A DNA stretch of 64,000 nt from Algoriphagus zhangzhouensis (GTDB lineage Bacteria > Bacteroidota > Bacteroidia > Cytophagales > Cyclobacteriaceae): NCBI RefSeq assembly GCF_900148515.1, contig NZ_FRXN01000001.1:992001-1056000 (forward strand). The letters run 5' to 3'. Position 1 is the first letter of the stretch, and each line of letters opens with the position of its first letter. A program made the position numbers and the translations under genes. The notes under the pieces are model-generated. The model was not told the origin of the DNA and searched no databases. It worked only from the letters and a program-made list of their open reading frames with translations. Positions 1 through 7,712 of this stretch are shown piece after piece.

Positions 1-1299
1 AAAAGTGAGATAGAGATTGTTTTTCAATTTGCTTTTGCCTCCCTCCAAGTTGAATTTGGGAGTTCTGATAAAAGGTGATTTTTTGCCTGTTAACCCTTCC
101 CAGACTGCTTGAGCATTGTGGAGACCAAGACCCATGGAAACCGATAAAAAGACTGGTAATAGCACAATGGCTTCTAGCAAACTTTTGGATTTCTTTTCCT
201 CTCGATAAACATAAGAAAACAGGTAAACCAAGGCAATAATGGCAAATCCGATTAGAAAAACACCAGCCAATTTCAAGCTTTCTTTTGGTAAAAGTCCTTG
301 ATCTCCCATCCACCAAACCCCCAAACTGGACAAGCTAACCAAAAGCACTGCTATAAATATGGTGCTATTGAAAAGATGGGCCATGGCATGAAACTTCACT
401 AGGAAAGGATGTTTTTCACGAAGGACATTTCCGGCATGTTTGGCTGCACATTCAGCCCCTCCTTTGGTCCATCGAAATTGTTGAGACTTGATTGCGGACA
501 TCACAGGAGGCAACTCAGCAGGAGATTCGATCTCTGGTCGGTAAACGAATTCCCATCCTTTTCTTTGTGCTCGATAGCTCAAATCCAAATCTTCGGTCAA
601 TGTATCATCATGCCAATTTCCCGCATTTAGAATACATTTCTTTCTCCAAACCCCACCAGTTCCATTGAAATTGATAAATGCTCCCTGATGATTTCTTCCT
701 GTCTGTTCGATCAAGAAATGCGCATCCAGCGCAAATGCCTGAAGCCTCGTCAATAAAGAATATTTTTCGTTCAAATGAGTCCATCTTGACTGAACCATAC
801 CGATATTATCACTAGAAAAATAAGGTAAGGTATGAAGAAGAAACTCAGGCTCTGGAATAAAATCCGCATCAAATATTGCGATAAAATCACCAGAAGCTTT
901 TTCTAAACCTTCACGCAAAGCCCCTGCTTTAAACCCCTGTCTATCAGCTCTATGAATGTATTGAAAATTAATTTGTGGAAATTCTTTTATCTTTTCCTGG
1001 ATGATCTGGACTGTTTCATCTGTACTGTCATCTAAAATCTGGATTTCCAGTTTATCAGCTGGATAATTCAATTTGGCTACAGATTCTATCAGTCTTTCCA
1101 CAACAAACAATTCATTGAAAATAGGTAGCTGGACTGTCACCTTTGGGAAGTCATTTTTAAGGAGTTTCAGTTCGGATTTATTCCTCCTTGCTTTCAAAAA
1201 ATTCAGCAACAAATGTCCCTGGGCTAGACTATACACAAAAATGAAAGTCATCCCTAGAAGGTAGATCCCCAATAAAATGTATGCGATGATTTCAGGCAT
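1..1299 (-). CDS. Cellulose-synthase-like family 2 glycosyltransferase (3' end outside window)
   Basis: This is a membrane GT2 enzyme that would polymerise or transfer a sugar from a nucleotide-sugar on the cytoplasmic face. I translated it directly: the frame is open from an ATG at 1299 to the window edge (433 codons). An N-terminal membrane helix (about residues 4-25) is followed by the GT-A core: DDST at about 90-93, DAD at 144-146, TED at 235-237 and QQFRW at 273-277, the D, DxD, (T)ED, QxxRW signature of processive cellulose/hyaluronan synthase-like enzymes. Two or three membrane helices follow in the last 130 residues. Its start overlaps the stop of the polyferredoxin gene by 8 bases, which implies translational coupling. 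The acceptor and polymer cannot be told from sequence, and no PilZ domain is seen in the visible part. The family call is sure, the substrate unknown. Confidence 0.9.
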   Translation of the reverse strand, partial: MPEIIAYILLGIYLLGMTFIFVYSLAQGHLLLNFLKARRNKSELKLLKNDFPKVTVQLPIFNELFVVERLIESVAKLNYPADKLEIQILDDSTDETVQIIQEKIKEFPQINFQYIHRADRQGFKAGALREGLEKASGDFIAIFDADFIPEPEFLLHTLPYFSSDNIGMVQSRWTHLNEKYSLLTRLQAFALDAHFLIEQTGRNHQGAFINFNGTGGVWRKKCILNAGNWHDDTLTEDLDLSYRAQRKGWEFVYRPEIESPAELPPVMSAIKSQQFRWTKGGAECAAKHAGNVLREKHPFLVKFHAMAHLFNSTIFIAVLLVSLSSLGVWWMGDQGLLPKESLKLAGVFLIGFAIIALVYLFSYVYREEKKSKSLLEAIVLLPVFLSVSMGLGLHNAQAVWEGLTGKKSPFIRTPKFNLEGGKSKLKNNLYLTF

Positions 1300-2836
1300 T
1301 AATTTTCACAGAGTCATTTCCGATAATAATCGGCAATTCATTGATTCGACCTTCCTCAGGGCCATTTTCTAATTTCAAAACTCCTCTTGGACATACTGCT
1401 GAACAAACTCCACATCCCACACAAGAAGATCTGACAATATTTTGTCCCCTTTGGGCATACCATCTCACATCAATCCCCATTTCACAATAAGTAGAGCAAT
1501 TTCCGCAAGAAATACACTGCCCTCCATTGGTAGAGATTCTAAAACGGGATTTAAAGCGCTGGACTATTCCCAAATAAGCTGCTAAAGGACAACCGAATCG
1601 GCACCATACACGATTTCCCATAAATGGATAAAAGCCTGTTCCAACTACACCTGCAAAGGCGGAACCGATAGCAAAACCATAAAAGTTATGAAGTTCGTTG
1701 GTGACAGTTCCCAAAAGCCAGAAGTCAGAGAAATAATTGGCAATGGTTAGGATTGTCATGACAACTGCCAAAACCAAGACTCCATTAATAAGATATCTCT
1801 CAATTTTCCAGGATTTGACACTTTTATCAGATAACTGGCGATACGGATCTCCTACTGTTTCTGCCAATCCACCACATCCACAAACCCAAGAGCAATACCA
1901 TCTTTTCCCAAAGAAATAAGTAAAAACAGGTACTCCGATGATGATCAACAAGATCCCCCAAATCAACATAAACATCCCTACAGAACCTCCTGATAAAAAG
2001 GAATCCAATTGATAGGAATAGAAAAAGTCATAATCCAAAGGCCAGATATTTTTGAAATCAAAATAGGGTTGATTCAAAAGAACTAGAATTTCAGGAATCA
2101 AAAAGGCAAAAGCTGTTTGGAAAAACATCACAGAAGCCGTTCGAAGCTGCTGATACTTGTTTCCACGGTATTTTCGGAACATTCGAATTCCCATCACAAT
2201 GATGGCCAGCGTATAGACAAAACCATACAAAAACCACTGACTAGCAGGATTTCCGGAAAAAATCATGCTCAATGGATCAACCATCGCGACCAAATTCACT
2301 AGGTAAGCAGGAAACCAATAGAGAATTACGTAGAACAAAATCAAGTAAGAACCAGTCAACATGCCTAACCAGCCTCTATTCTTCATTTTGGAATGAAAAA
2401 TTCCATTGTTTTTAATTCCTTCAGGTTCGTCCTTGTATTTGGGAAGGTTGTATAAAAGTCCACCCAGAACAGCCAAACCGATGGAAAGAAACATCCAAAG
2501 CCAAGGATTATCCTTGACGGGACTTGATAATGCAGCTTTCCCCAAAGAAAAACTATAATCATCCCAAATCACTTCATCCCATTTTCCTTCAGCTTTCAAA
2601 GCATCATTGTAATTGCCAAATTCCTGATTAAAGGCACTTAAAAACTGGAAATTGGAAGAATAAGACTGATCATAGATTGGAGTCAAAATCTCCAACATTT
2701 TCTCTTGATGAATATCCTTGGTATTGGCTGACACCATTTCCTGGTTCAATTCATAGGTTCCCAGAAAAGGAATAGTGGTAAAAACACCCAAACCGATCAA
2801 GAACAAAAACAACCCTATTTTCTGAATCACTTTCAT
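1292..2836 (-). CDS. Membrane polyferredoxin of the NapH/NosR/CcoG type
   Basis: This is a 514-residue integral membrane iron-sulfur protein likely to pass electrons between a quinol or flavoprotein donor and an unknown partner. The N-terminus is a membrane anchor plus an extracytoplasmic loop of about 85 residues. Helices lie near 112-130, 160-185, 200-217, 235-255, 285-312 and 350-370. Two C-x3-C motifs (CSWVC near 318 and CRFGC near 413) match the NapH/NosR signature. Two 4Fe-4S clusters of ferredoxin type follow: CISCGNC...C near 440 and CVGCGVC...CP near 469. No FMN-binding motif of full-length NosR is seen, and there are no nos or nap genes nearby. It overlaps the upstream FAD oxidoreductase by 4 bases (ATGA), so the two probably act as a pair. 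The electron donor/acceptor pairing is inference. Confidence 0.85.
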   Translation of the reverse strand: MKVIQKIGLFLFLIGLGVFTTIPFLGTYELNQEMVSANTKDIHQEKMLEILTPIYDQSYSSNFQFLSAFNQEFGNYNDALKAEGKWDEVIWDDYSFSLGKAALSSPVKDNPWLWMFLSIGLAVLGGLLYNLPKYKDEPEGIKNNGIFHSKMKNRGWLGMLTGSYLILFYVILYWFPAYLVNLVAMVDPLSMIFSGNPASQWFLYGFVYTLAIIVMGIRMFRKYRGNKYQQLRTASVMFFQTAFAFLIPEILVLLNQPYFDFKNIWPLDYDFFYSYQLDSFLSGGSVGMFMLIWGILLIIIGVPVFTYFFGKRWYCSWVCGCGGLAETVGDPYRQLSDKSVKSWKIERYLINGVLVLAVVMTILTIANYFSDFWLLGTVTNELHNFYGFAIGSAFAGVVGTGFYPFMGNRVWCRFGCPLAAYLGIVQRFKSRFRISTNGGQCISCGNCSTYCEMGIDVRWYAQRGQNIVRSSCVGCGVCSAVCPRGVLKLENGPEEGRINELPIIIGNDSVKINA

Positions 2837-4185
2837 ACGCTCGCTCCGAATAGTTTTTGAATAAATGATCGCTTTTCAGGCTTGAAATCTCCACCAAATT
2901 CCTTCAAAAATGCTTTTTGAATTTCAATATAAAACGGTGCGAAAAACTCAGGATCAAAGTTTGCCTTTCTTAAACTGGAGATAACTTTTTGACCTGTCCA
3001 TTTCTCTTTAATAGCCTTGTCAAAAAACTCATGTTTGAGTCGGAAACCGAAATTATTCACTCCCACAATCGCTCCTTTGGTATCCATCAACATTCTAAAT
3101 GCGACTTTCTTTTGAGGATGCTCCCAATAGAAACTTTGGAATTCTTCCTCTTTCCAATCAGCAGGGACGGTTCCATAAGTTTGATATTCCACATCCAAAA
3201 ACTTGGCAGAATTAAACCACACTCCAGCTTGATAATCTGTGGCTTGACCAGTTAAAGTTAAAGCCAAAGTTTCGCCATGCATTCTGCCTGTATACCAGAC
3301 TTGCTCAATGTTTTTTCTATCAGCTGCTGGCTTCACCTGAAACTCAGCGCAATCTCCAATTGAGTATACATCTGGGATATTGGTTTCAAATTTTGAGTTC
3401 ACCACCACCCCACGATTCACTTCTAATTTCGAATTTCTTAGGAAGTCCACATTTGGTGTCACACCAGCAGTTAAGCCTACAAACTCACAAGGAATTTCTT
3501 CTCCATGATTGGTCTTGACAGCCTTTACCTTTCCGTTTCCATCATCAATTATTTCAGCCAACTCAGTTTCCAATCTTAAATCGATATGATGTTCTCGCAC
3601 ATGCTTGCTGATCATTTCAGATTCTTCTTTCGGCAACACATTCCTCCAAAAGCTTGTTTCTCTAACCAAAAAAGTAACAGGAATCTTCTTGTAGGCCAAC
3701 ATCTCAGCCATTTCGATCCCAATCAAACCTCCTCCTACAATTACGGCTCGCTTCACTTCTTTGGTATTTTCTTCCATCAGCTCCAAATCCTGTTTGGAAT
3801 ACAAACCTTGGACACCTTTCAAATCTTGGCCTGGCCAGCCAAACTTATTGGGTTTGGAACCCGAGGCAATCACCAATTGATCGTAGAATAATGATTCTCC
3901 AGATTGAAGCTTCAGACTTTTCTCGTCAAAATCAACGGATTGAACCCACCCTTCTTTCAGGTCAATTCTGTTTTTTTCCCAGAAAAAATTCTCATAAGGC
4001 TGTGTGTGCTCAAACTTCATGTGTCCCATAAACACATACATCAGGGCTGTTCGGGAAAAAAAATACTTGCTCTCACCGGAAACCAAAGTAATCTTCACAG
4101 AAGAATCCCGCTTCCGAATGTGTCTAGCAAGTGTCACACCTGCTATGCCATTACCGATGATAAGAATGTGTCTATTTGGGTTCAT
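2833..4185 (-). CDS. FAD-dependent pyridine nucleotide-disulfide-type oxidoreductase
   Basis: A 450-residue flavoprotein of the Pyr_redox_2 class, the fold used by NADH dehydrogenase type II, ferredoxin reductases and the NirB N-terminus. The FAD dinucleotide-binding motif GNGIAG is at residues 12-17. A second Rossmann motif (GGGLIGIE) near 150 would bind NAD(P)H. The FAD-contacting IGDCAEF segment is near 296. The CxxC redox pair of glutaredoxin/lipoamide reductases is absent, so one-electron or quinone chemistry is more likely than disulfide reduction. The C-terminal 120 residues do not match the classic dimerisation domain by eye. It lies 26 bases downstream of the DUF547 gene and overlaps the polyferredoxin start by 4 bases. 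It probably feeds NAD(P)H electrons to the polyferredoxin (inference). Confidence 0.85.
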   Translation of the reverse strand: MNPNRHILIIGNGIAGVTLARHIRKRDSSVKITLVSGESKYFFSRTALMYVFMGHMKFEHTQPYENFFWEKNRIDLKEGWVQSVDFDEKSLKLQSGESLFYDQLVIASGSKPNKFGWPGQDLKGVQGLYSKQDLELMEENTKEVKRAVIVGGGLIGIEMAEMLAYKKIPVTFLVRETSFWRNVLPKEESEMISKHVREHHIDLRLETELAEIIDDGNGKVKAVKTNHGEEIPCEFVGLTAGVTPNVDFLRNSKLEVNRGVVVNSKFETNIPDVYSIGDCAEFQVKPAADRKNIEQVWYTGRMHGETLALTLTGQATDYQAGVWFNSAKFLDVEYQTYGTVPADWKEEEFQSFYWEHPQKKVAFRMLMDTKGAIVGVNNFGFRLKHEFFDKAIKEKWTGQKVISSLRKANFDPEFFAPFYIEIQKAFLKEFGGDFKPEKRSFIQKLFGASV

Positions 4186-4211
4186 AAATCAAAAGAATCT
4201 TCAAATTAAGA

Positions 4212-4997
4212 CTATTCGTTTAGACTCCAATTGTAATCCAGATAACTAACCTTGGCGTTTTTTGAAATTTGAGTCTTGCTGTAACGATTCAAGAAATCGA
4301 TGATTGAACCATCTTTCGTGAAATCACCTGAAAACCAGGAAAAAATAGAGGAAATCTCAGCTTTGTCTTTTTGAATTTTATTACGGAGAGGATCATTGAT
4401 GAATTTTACAGAAACAGATTCCAGTTGGGATTCCAATTGATCTGGAGTAAAAGCAAAAGGTTGTAAAGGAGGGCAAGAAATCGATGCACAATTGATCGCA
4501 AAATGGATTCTTGGCTCGTTAAATTCCTTTCTCAAAATCCCATGTTCTATTTCATCCAAGCTGGTTTCGACCCCTCCGATTTGAAAAAACTTATAATGCC
4601 AGACATCATTTATCAGTGGAACCTTCAATTTGGGACCTAAGTCTCGAATGCTTTCCACTGGATAATGATCTACAATCAATTTGACGGTAAAAGCATTGTA
4701 AGCATTGATCCAGTAAGCTAATTGCTCATTTTTAGACCAATTTTTACGATCTGGGGCATTATTTGACAATAGATCAAGATAGGTTTCCAATTGACTTTTG
4801 TCATTGATAAAGCCTTTGTAATCCACCATTCCATTGGATTTGACATGTTTGTGGACCAATTGATTCCAAAGTTCATGACTTGGTGGAGTACTTCCTTCTT
4901 TACCCAAAGATGAATTGCCACAAGCAAATAACACGAGTGAAAAAGCAAGGAGAATAAATGATTTAAGTGGAGAAAAAGATGCTTTTGAAAAATTCAT
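4212..4997 (-). CDS. DUF547 domain lipoprotein
   Basis: A 261-residue exported lipoprotein. The N-terminus has a hydrophobic stretch ending in the lipobox LFAC with Cys near 26, so it should be acylated and held at the inner or outer membrane. The rest matches DUF547, with the conserved pattern AYWINAYNAFTV near 90-101, the HFAINCASISCPPL block near 166-179 and a late SWF segment. The family is widespread in Bacteroidota, plants and proteobacteria and its function is not established; the HFA...C arrangement suggests a cysteine-protease-like (transglutaminase) fold but this is not proven. It sits between the rhodanese (22-base gap) and the FAD oxidoreductase (26-base gap), so it belongs to the same transcription unit. 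Confidence 0.85.
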   Translation of the reverse strand: MNFSKASFSPLKSFILLAFSLVLFACGNSSLGKEGSTPPSHELWNQLVHKHVKSNGMVDYKGFINDKSQLETYLDLLSNNAPDRKNWSKNEQLAYWINAYNAFTVKLIVDHYPVESIRDLGPKLKVPLINDVWHYKFFQIGGVETSLDEIEHGILRKEFNEPRIHFAINCASISCPPLQPFAFTPDQLESQLESVSVKFINDPLRNKIQKDKAEISSIFSWFSGDFTKDGSIIDFLNRYSKTQISKNAKVSYLDYNWSLNE

Positions 4998-5019
4998 TCT
5001 TAGAAATTGTAGCTTTTGA

Positions 5020-5535
5020 TCAATAAACTTTTTCTCCTTTTTTCAACCAAATTCCCCAAGATTGAGAATAGGTATGCACTTGGTTGGTCATGGAATTTTC
5101 ATTGAATACCGGGTGATTTTCATTGACCCAATGGATAATTCCGCCATAAAGATTGAAAACCTGAAAACCTTCATTTTGAAGTTTTTGCCCTATTTCTTGA
5201 GATCGAGCTCCAACCGTACAATAGACTAAAACTGGTTTGTTTTTATCCAACTTTTGTACATCAAACTCAGGAAATGAATCGAATCCAGCCCATTGCGCCC
5301 CTTCAATATGACTCACCTCATATTCCTCCTTTTCTCTGGTGTCCAAGATTTGAAAGTTATCTAAGCTTTTCAATTCACCTGGTTTCAAAACTGGAAACTC
5401 CTCATCGTAAAGAACTGACAACAAGGATTTATAGGCAACAGATTGACTGTAAACTTCATTTGCCAGAAAGAATACGAAGAATACTCCTAGCAAGGGGAAT
5501 CGCAAGGCAGAAATGATTCTTTTGGGTGACATCAT
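5020..5535 (-). CDS. Exported rhodanese-like domain protein
   Basis: A 171-residue single-domain rhodanese with an N-terminal signal peptide or anchor (hydrophobic residues about 13-26, AxS-like cleavage near VYSQS). Rhodanese motifs are clear: DTREKEEYEVSHIEGA (about 65-80) and the active-site loop Cys106-TVGA-Arg111-S. The last 25 residues (after HPVFNENS) match the tail of secreted Bacteroidota rhodaneses. The active-site Cys is intact, so it could carry sulfane sulfur in the periplasm. It is 36 bases downstream of the FNR/CRP-like regulator and precedes the DUF547 gene. The physiological substrate is unknown. Confidence 0.88.
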   Translation of the reverse strand: MMSPKRIISALRFPLLGVFFVFFLANEVYSQSVAYKSLLSVLYDEEFPVLKPGELKSLDNFQILDTREKEEYEVSHIEGAQWAGFDSFPEFDVQKLDKNKPVLVYCTVGARSQEIGQKLQNEGFQVFNLYGGIIHWVNENHPVFNENSMTNQVHTYSQSWGIWLKKGEKVY

Positions 5536-5571
5536 GATGGTAGAACTTGAAAACCTACCTAAGGGTTCTGA

Positions 5572-6285
5572 TTAAGCGTAAAAATCAGAAAGTCGAGCTA
5601 AACCACGTTTGTCCTTGATGATGATTTTCTTTCCTTCAAATTCGATCAAATCATCTTTTTTAAATTCAGAAAGTAGCCGAATCACCGATTCAGTTGCTGT
5701 CCCAACAATACCGGCAATCTCCTCTCTACTCAAAATCAAGTCAATTTTCTGGCTTTCTCCTCCTTCTACACCATAGCAACTAGCCAAATGAAGTAACACA
5801 TAAGCCAATCTTTCTCTAACACTTTTCTGTGTGGCGTCGGTCAATTTCTCTTCCATCACTCCAAGCTCATGACTCAATTCCTTGGTTACTCTTTTGAAGA
5901 ATTCAGAATTGGTCATCAACGTCTTTAAGAATGCTTCTTTGGGAATAAAGCAGATTTTGGCATCCTCTACAATCATTGCAGAATTGGTATAGTTTTCTTC
6001 TCCCAACAATGCTGCGTACCCCAAAAAGTCACCCTTCTGAGCTAAATGGACAATTTGCTCTTTGCCATTTGAGGCTGTTTTATAGACTTTAACCACACCT
6101 GAATTGATACAAAATATACCCAATGGCTTGGTCCCTTCGTAATACAGGATTTGTCCTTTTCTATGCGAAATAAGATTCTTATGATCAGATATGGTACAGA
6201 TTTGAGAATCTGTCAATCCTGACATCATCGAAAATTTACGACTAGCGCAAAGTTCGCATGGAGTATTATGTGGTGAACTGGACAT
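5572..6285 (-). CDS. Crp/Fnr family transcriptional regulator
   Basis: A 237-residue regulator: cNMP-binding-like beta-roll (about 25-145) followed by a winged helix-turn-helix (about 165-230) with the recognition stretch IAGIVGTATESVIRLLSEF. The N-terminus carries C10-x2-C13 and another Cys at about 31, recalling the N-terminal cysteines of FNR, but the spacing differs from E. coli FNR (20, 23, 29, 122), so an oxygen-sensing 4Fe-4S cluster is possible and not shown. A perfect core TGAT-N4-ATCA site lies 45-56 bases upstream of the start, which suggests autoregulation. It heads the rhodanese/DUF547/oxidoreductase/polyferredoxin/GT2 run on the same strand and is the obvious candidate to control it. 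Confidence 0.9.
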   Translation of the reverse strand: MSSSPHNTPCELCASRKFSMMSGLTDSQICTISDHKNLISHRKGQILYYEGTKPLGIFCINSGVVKVYKTASNGKEQIVHLAQKGDFLGYAALLGEENYTNSAMIVEDAKICFIPKEAFLKTLMTNSEFFKRVTKELSHELGVMEEKLTDATQKSVRERLAYVLLHLASCYGVEGGESQKIDLILSREEIAGIVGTATESVIRLLSEFKKDDLIEFEGKKIIIKDKRGLARLSDFYA

Positions 6286-6329
6286 GCTAAGTAGGTATGA
6301 TTAATCGGCGTTTGAAGATAAAAAATGAC

Positions 6330-6341
6330 TGATTAATATCA
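6330..6341. promoter_or_regulatory. FNR/CRP-type operator core TGAT-N4-ATCA
   Basis: A palindrome TGAT-TAAT-ATCA lies between the stop of the HsdR_N-like gene and the start of the Crp/Fnr-like gene. It has the half-sites and 4-base spacing known for FNR boxes (TTGAT-N4-ATCAA), with the outer T/A pair not conserved (C and T here). Position 45-56 bases upstream of the regulator start suits autoregulation. No direct evidence of binding. Confidence 0.5.
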
Positions 6342-6354
6342 TAAAACATTGGAA

Positions 6355-6828
6355 TCAATTTGGTATTGGAGGAAAGCTTTTTATTTGTTCAAACCTCTTT
6401 TCATCTAAAATCCACTGCAAACATAAATGGTTCATCCCATTCGATAATATTAAGTATTCTGATTGTAGTTGACTATGATATAAACAAGCTTGCTCCACTG
6501 TTTTTTGAGATAAAGAGACATTGGGCGCTTTACATTCAATAAGCAAATGGACATTACCAGATTTATTATATACCAACAAATCCGTCCTTTTTTGTAATTG
6601 ATTGTATTTCAGACCTTTTTCAATAGAAAGTAAGCCTTTTGGATAACTCTGCTCTTTTATCAAAAAGGAGATCCAATGCTGTCGTACCCATTCTTCTGGA
6701 GTTAAAACAAGATCTTTTTTTCGAAGTATATCAAATACCCAAAGCCTGCCTTCTCTTTGAGAAAGTCTGGGTTCTATTTCAGGAAGATTTAATTTGGGTA
6801 ATTTAATTCCTTCTCCTTGCGGTATCAT
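6355..6828 (-). CDS. Type I restriction enzyme R N-terminal-like (HSDR_N) nuclease-fold protein
   Basis: A 157-residue stand-alone protein resembling the N-terminal PD-(D/E)xK domain of HsdR. Asp83 (RTDLL) followed by E98-C-K100 (IECKAP) gives the D...ExK catalytic set. It lacks any helicase, methylase or specificity partner nearby, so it is not part of a restriction system here. Similar short orphan proteins are common in Bacteroidota genomes, often near core replication genes. Role unknown; a nuclease or DNA-binding function is inference from the fold. Confidence 0.8.
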   Translation of the reverse strand: MIPQGEGIKLPKLNLPEIEPRLSQREGRLWVFDILRKKDLVLTPEEWVRQHWISFLIKEQSYPKGLLSIEKGLKYNQLQKRTDLLVYNKSGNVHLLIECKAPNVSLSQKTVEQACLYHSQLQSEYLILSNGMNHLCLQWILDEKRFEQIKSFPPIPN

Positions 6829-6863
6829 GCCTCAAATATCTAAGGAATTTGAATAACTAAGGC

Positions 6864-7532
6864 CTAAAAGTCGAGATAAGGTGAAATTTTATTTATCCAT
6901 TCTGAAGTAAATATTTTCACGTTCAATAAATCATCAGCACTTGTATACTTACCATGTTGATTTCTATATGCGACAATAACTTTAGCCTCTCCATAACCAA
7001 TATAGGGGTGCTTTGCAAGTTCACTCACATCCCATTCATTGATTTGTACTTTTTTCGATATCCCACTTTCAAAGTCGAAATATTCCCAAATTCCAGCAGC
7101 AACTTCTTCTTTTAACCCATAAACATCCTGAAGCTGATTTTTGGAATGCATACCTCCTAAAGATTCTCTAAACTTGATTATTCTAGACGCCATTGTCGGG
7201 CCTATGCCAGGTACAATTTGAAGTGTAACAGAATCAGCTTCCGAAAAAGGAATCCTTTTCAAAGAACTTTGGTTTAAGGATGGAGCAGTATCTAACGGTG
7301 CCTGAATTGGCATGGGAGATTTCACAAATTCAAACCCTACTTGTTCCAGAGAATCTATTAACACCTGAATTTCACTACTTTGAGCTACCCGAGATTTCGC
7401 ATTGATCTTTTGGATCAACTGAGGAATCATAGCAAGAATTAAAAGGAAAGGAATCAGTAGAACAAAACCTCTGGACTCCTTATTTGTAAAGCCCAGATAC
7501 TGTTTGAGTTGGTAAAAAAATCTTCGGTACAT
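6864..7532 (-). CDS. Membrane-anchored helix-hairpin-helix protein, ComEA-like
   Basis: A 222-residue protein with one N-terminal membrane helix (about 22-42) and an external part that carries two helix-hairpin-helix motifs: VPGIGPTMASRIIKFR near 108-123 and a second HPYIGYGEAKVIVAYR near 175-190 followed by ADDLLNV. This is the arrangement of ComEA-type DNA receptors, and Bacteroidota have longer versions with duplicated HhH units. It could bind DNA at the cell surface, yet no other competence genes are near. It is 35 bases upstream of the HsdR_N-like gene, same strand. Confidence 0.82.
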   Translation of the reverse strand: MYRRFFYQLKQYLGFTNKESRGFVLLIPFLLILAMIPQLIQKINAKSRVAQSSEIQVLIDSLEQVGFEFVKSPMPIQAPLDTAPSLNQSSLKRIPFSEADSVTLQIVPGIGPTMASRIIKFRESLGGMHSKNQLQDVYGLKEEVAAGIWEYFDFESGISKKVQINEWDVSELAKHPYIGYGEAKVIVAYRNQHGKYTSADDLLNVKIFTSEWINKISPYLDF

Positions 7533-7686
7533 AAGAAAAGCCTAATAGATAAAATCAATAACTGATAATTTAAGAATATTGGACTTGAATAACAATTTTC
7601 CAGACCTTTGCGAAAACAGTTATTTAGACATATTCTAAATTCAAATTAAGCTTATATAAAAACAGGCATTAGAGTACATTGTCTGT

Positions 7687-7694
7687 TAAATTTG
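7687..7694 (+). promoter_or_regulatory. Putative -7 element (TAAATTTG) upstream of hemA
   Basis: Matches the Bacteroidota TAnnTTTG consensus and would start transcription near 7701, leaving a leader of about 12 bases before the ATG at 7713. No good TTTG at the -33 position was found, so the call is weak. If real, it excludes the upstream in-frame TTG at 7692 as a start. Confidence 0.4.
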
Positions 7695-7712
7695 CGATGC
7701 AAGACTAAATCT

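Noticed and set aside
6355-6828. Restriction-modification system
   Set aside because: Only an HsdR N-terminal-like domain is present; no methylase, specificity or helicase gene is near.
7692-7712. Upstream TTG start for hemA
   Set aside because: Adds seven non-conserved residues and overlaps a -7-like element; ATG 7713 gives the family start.
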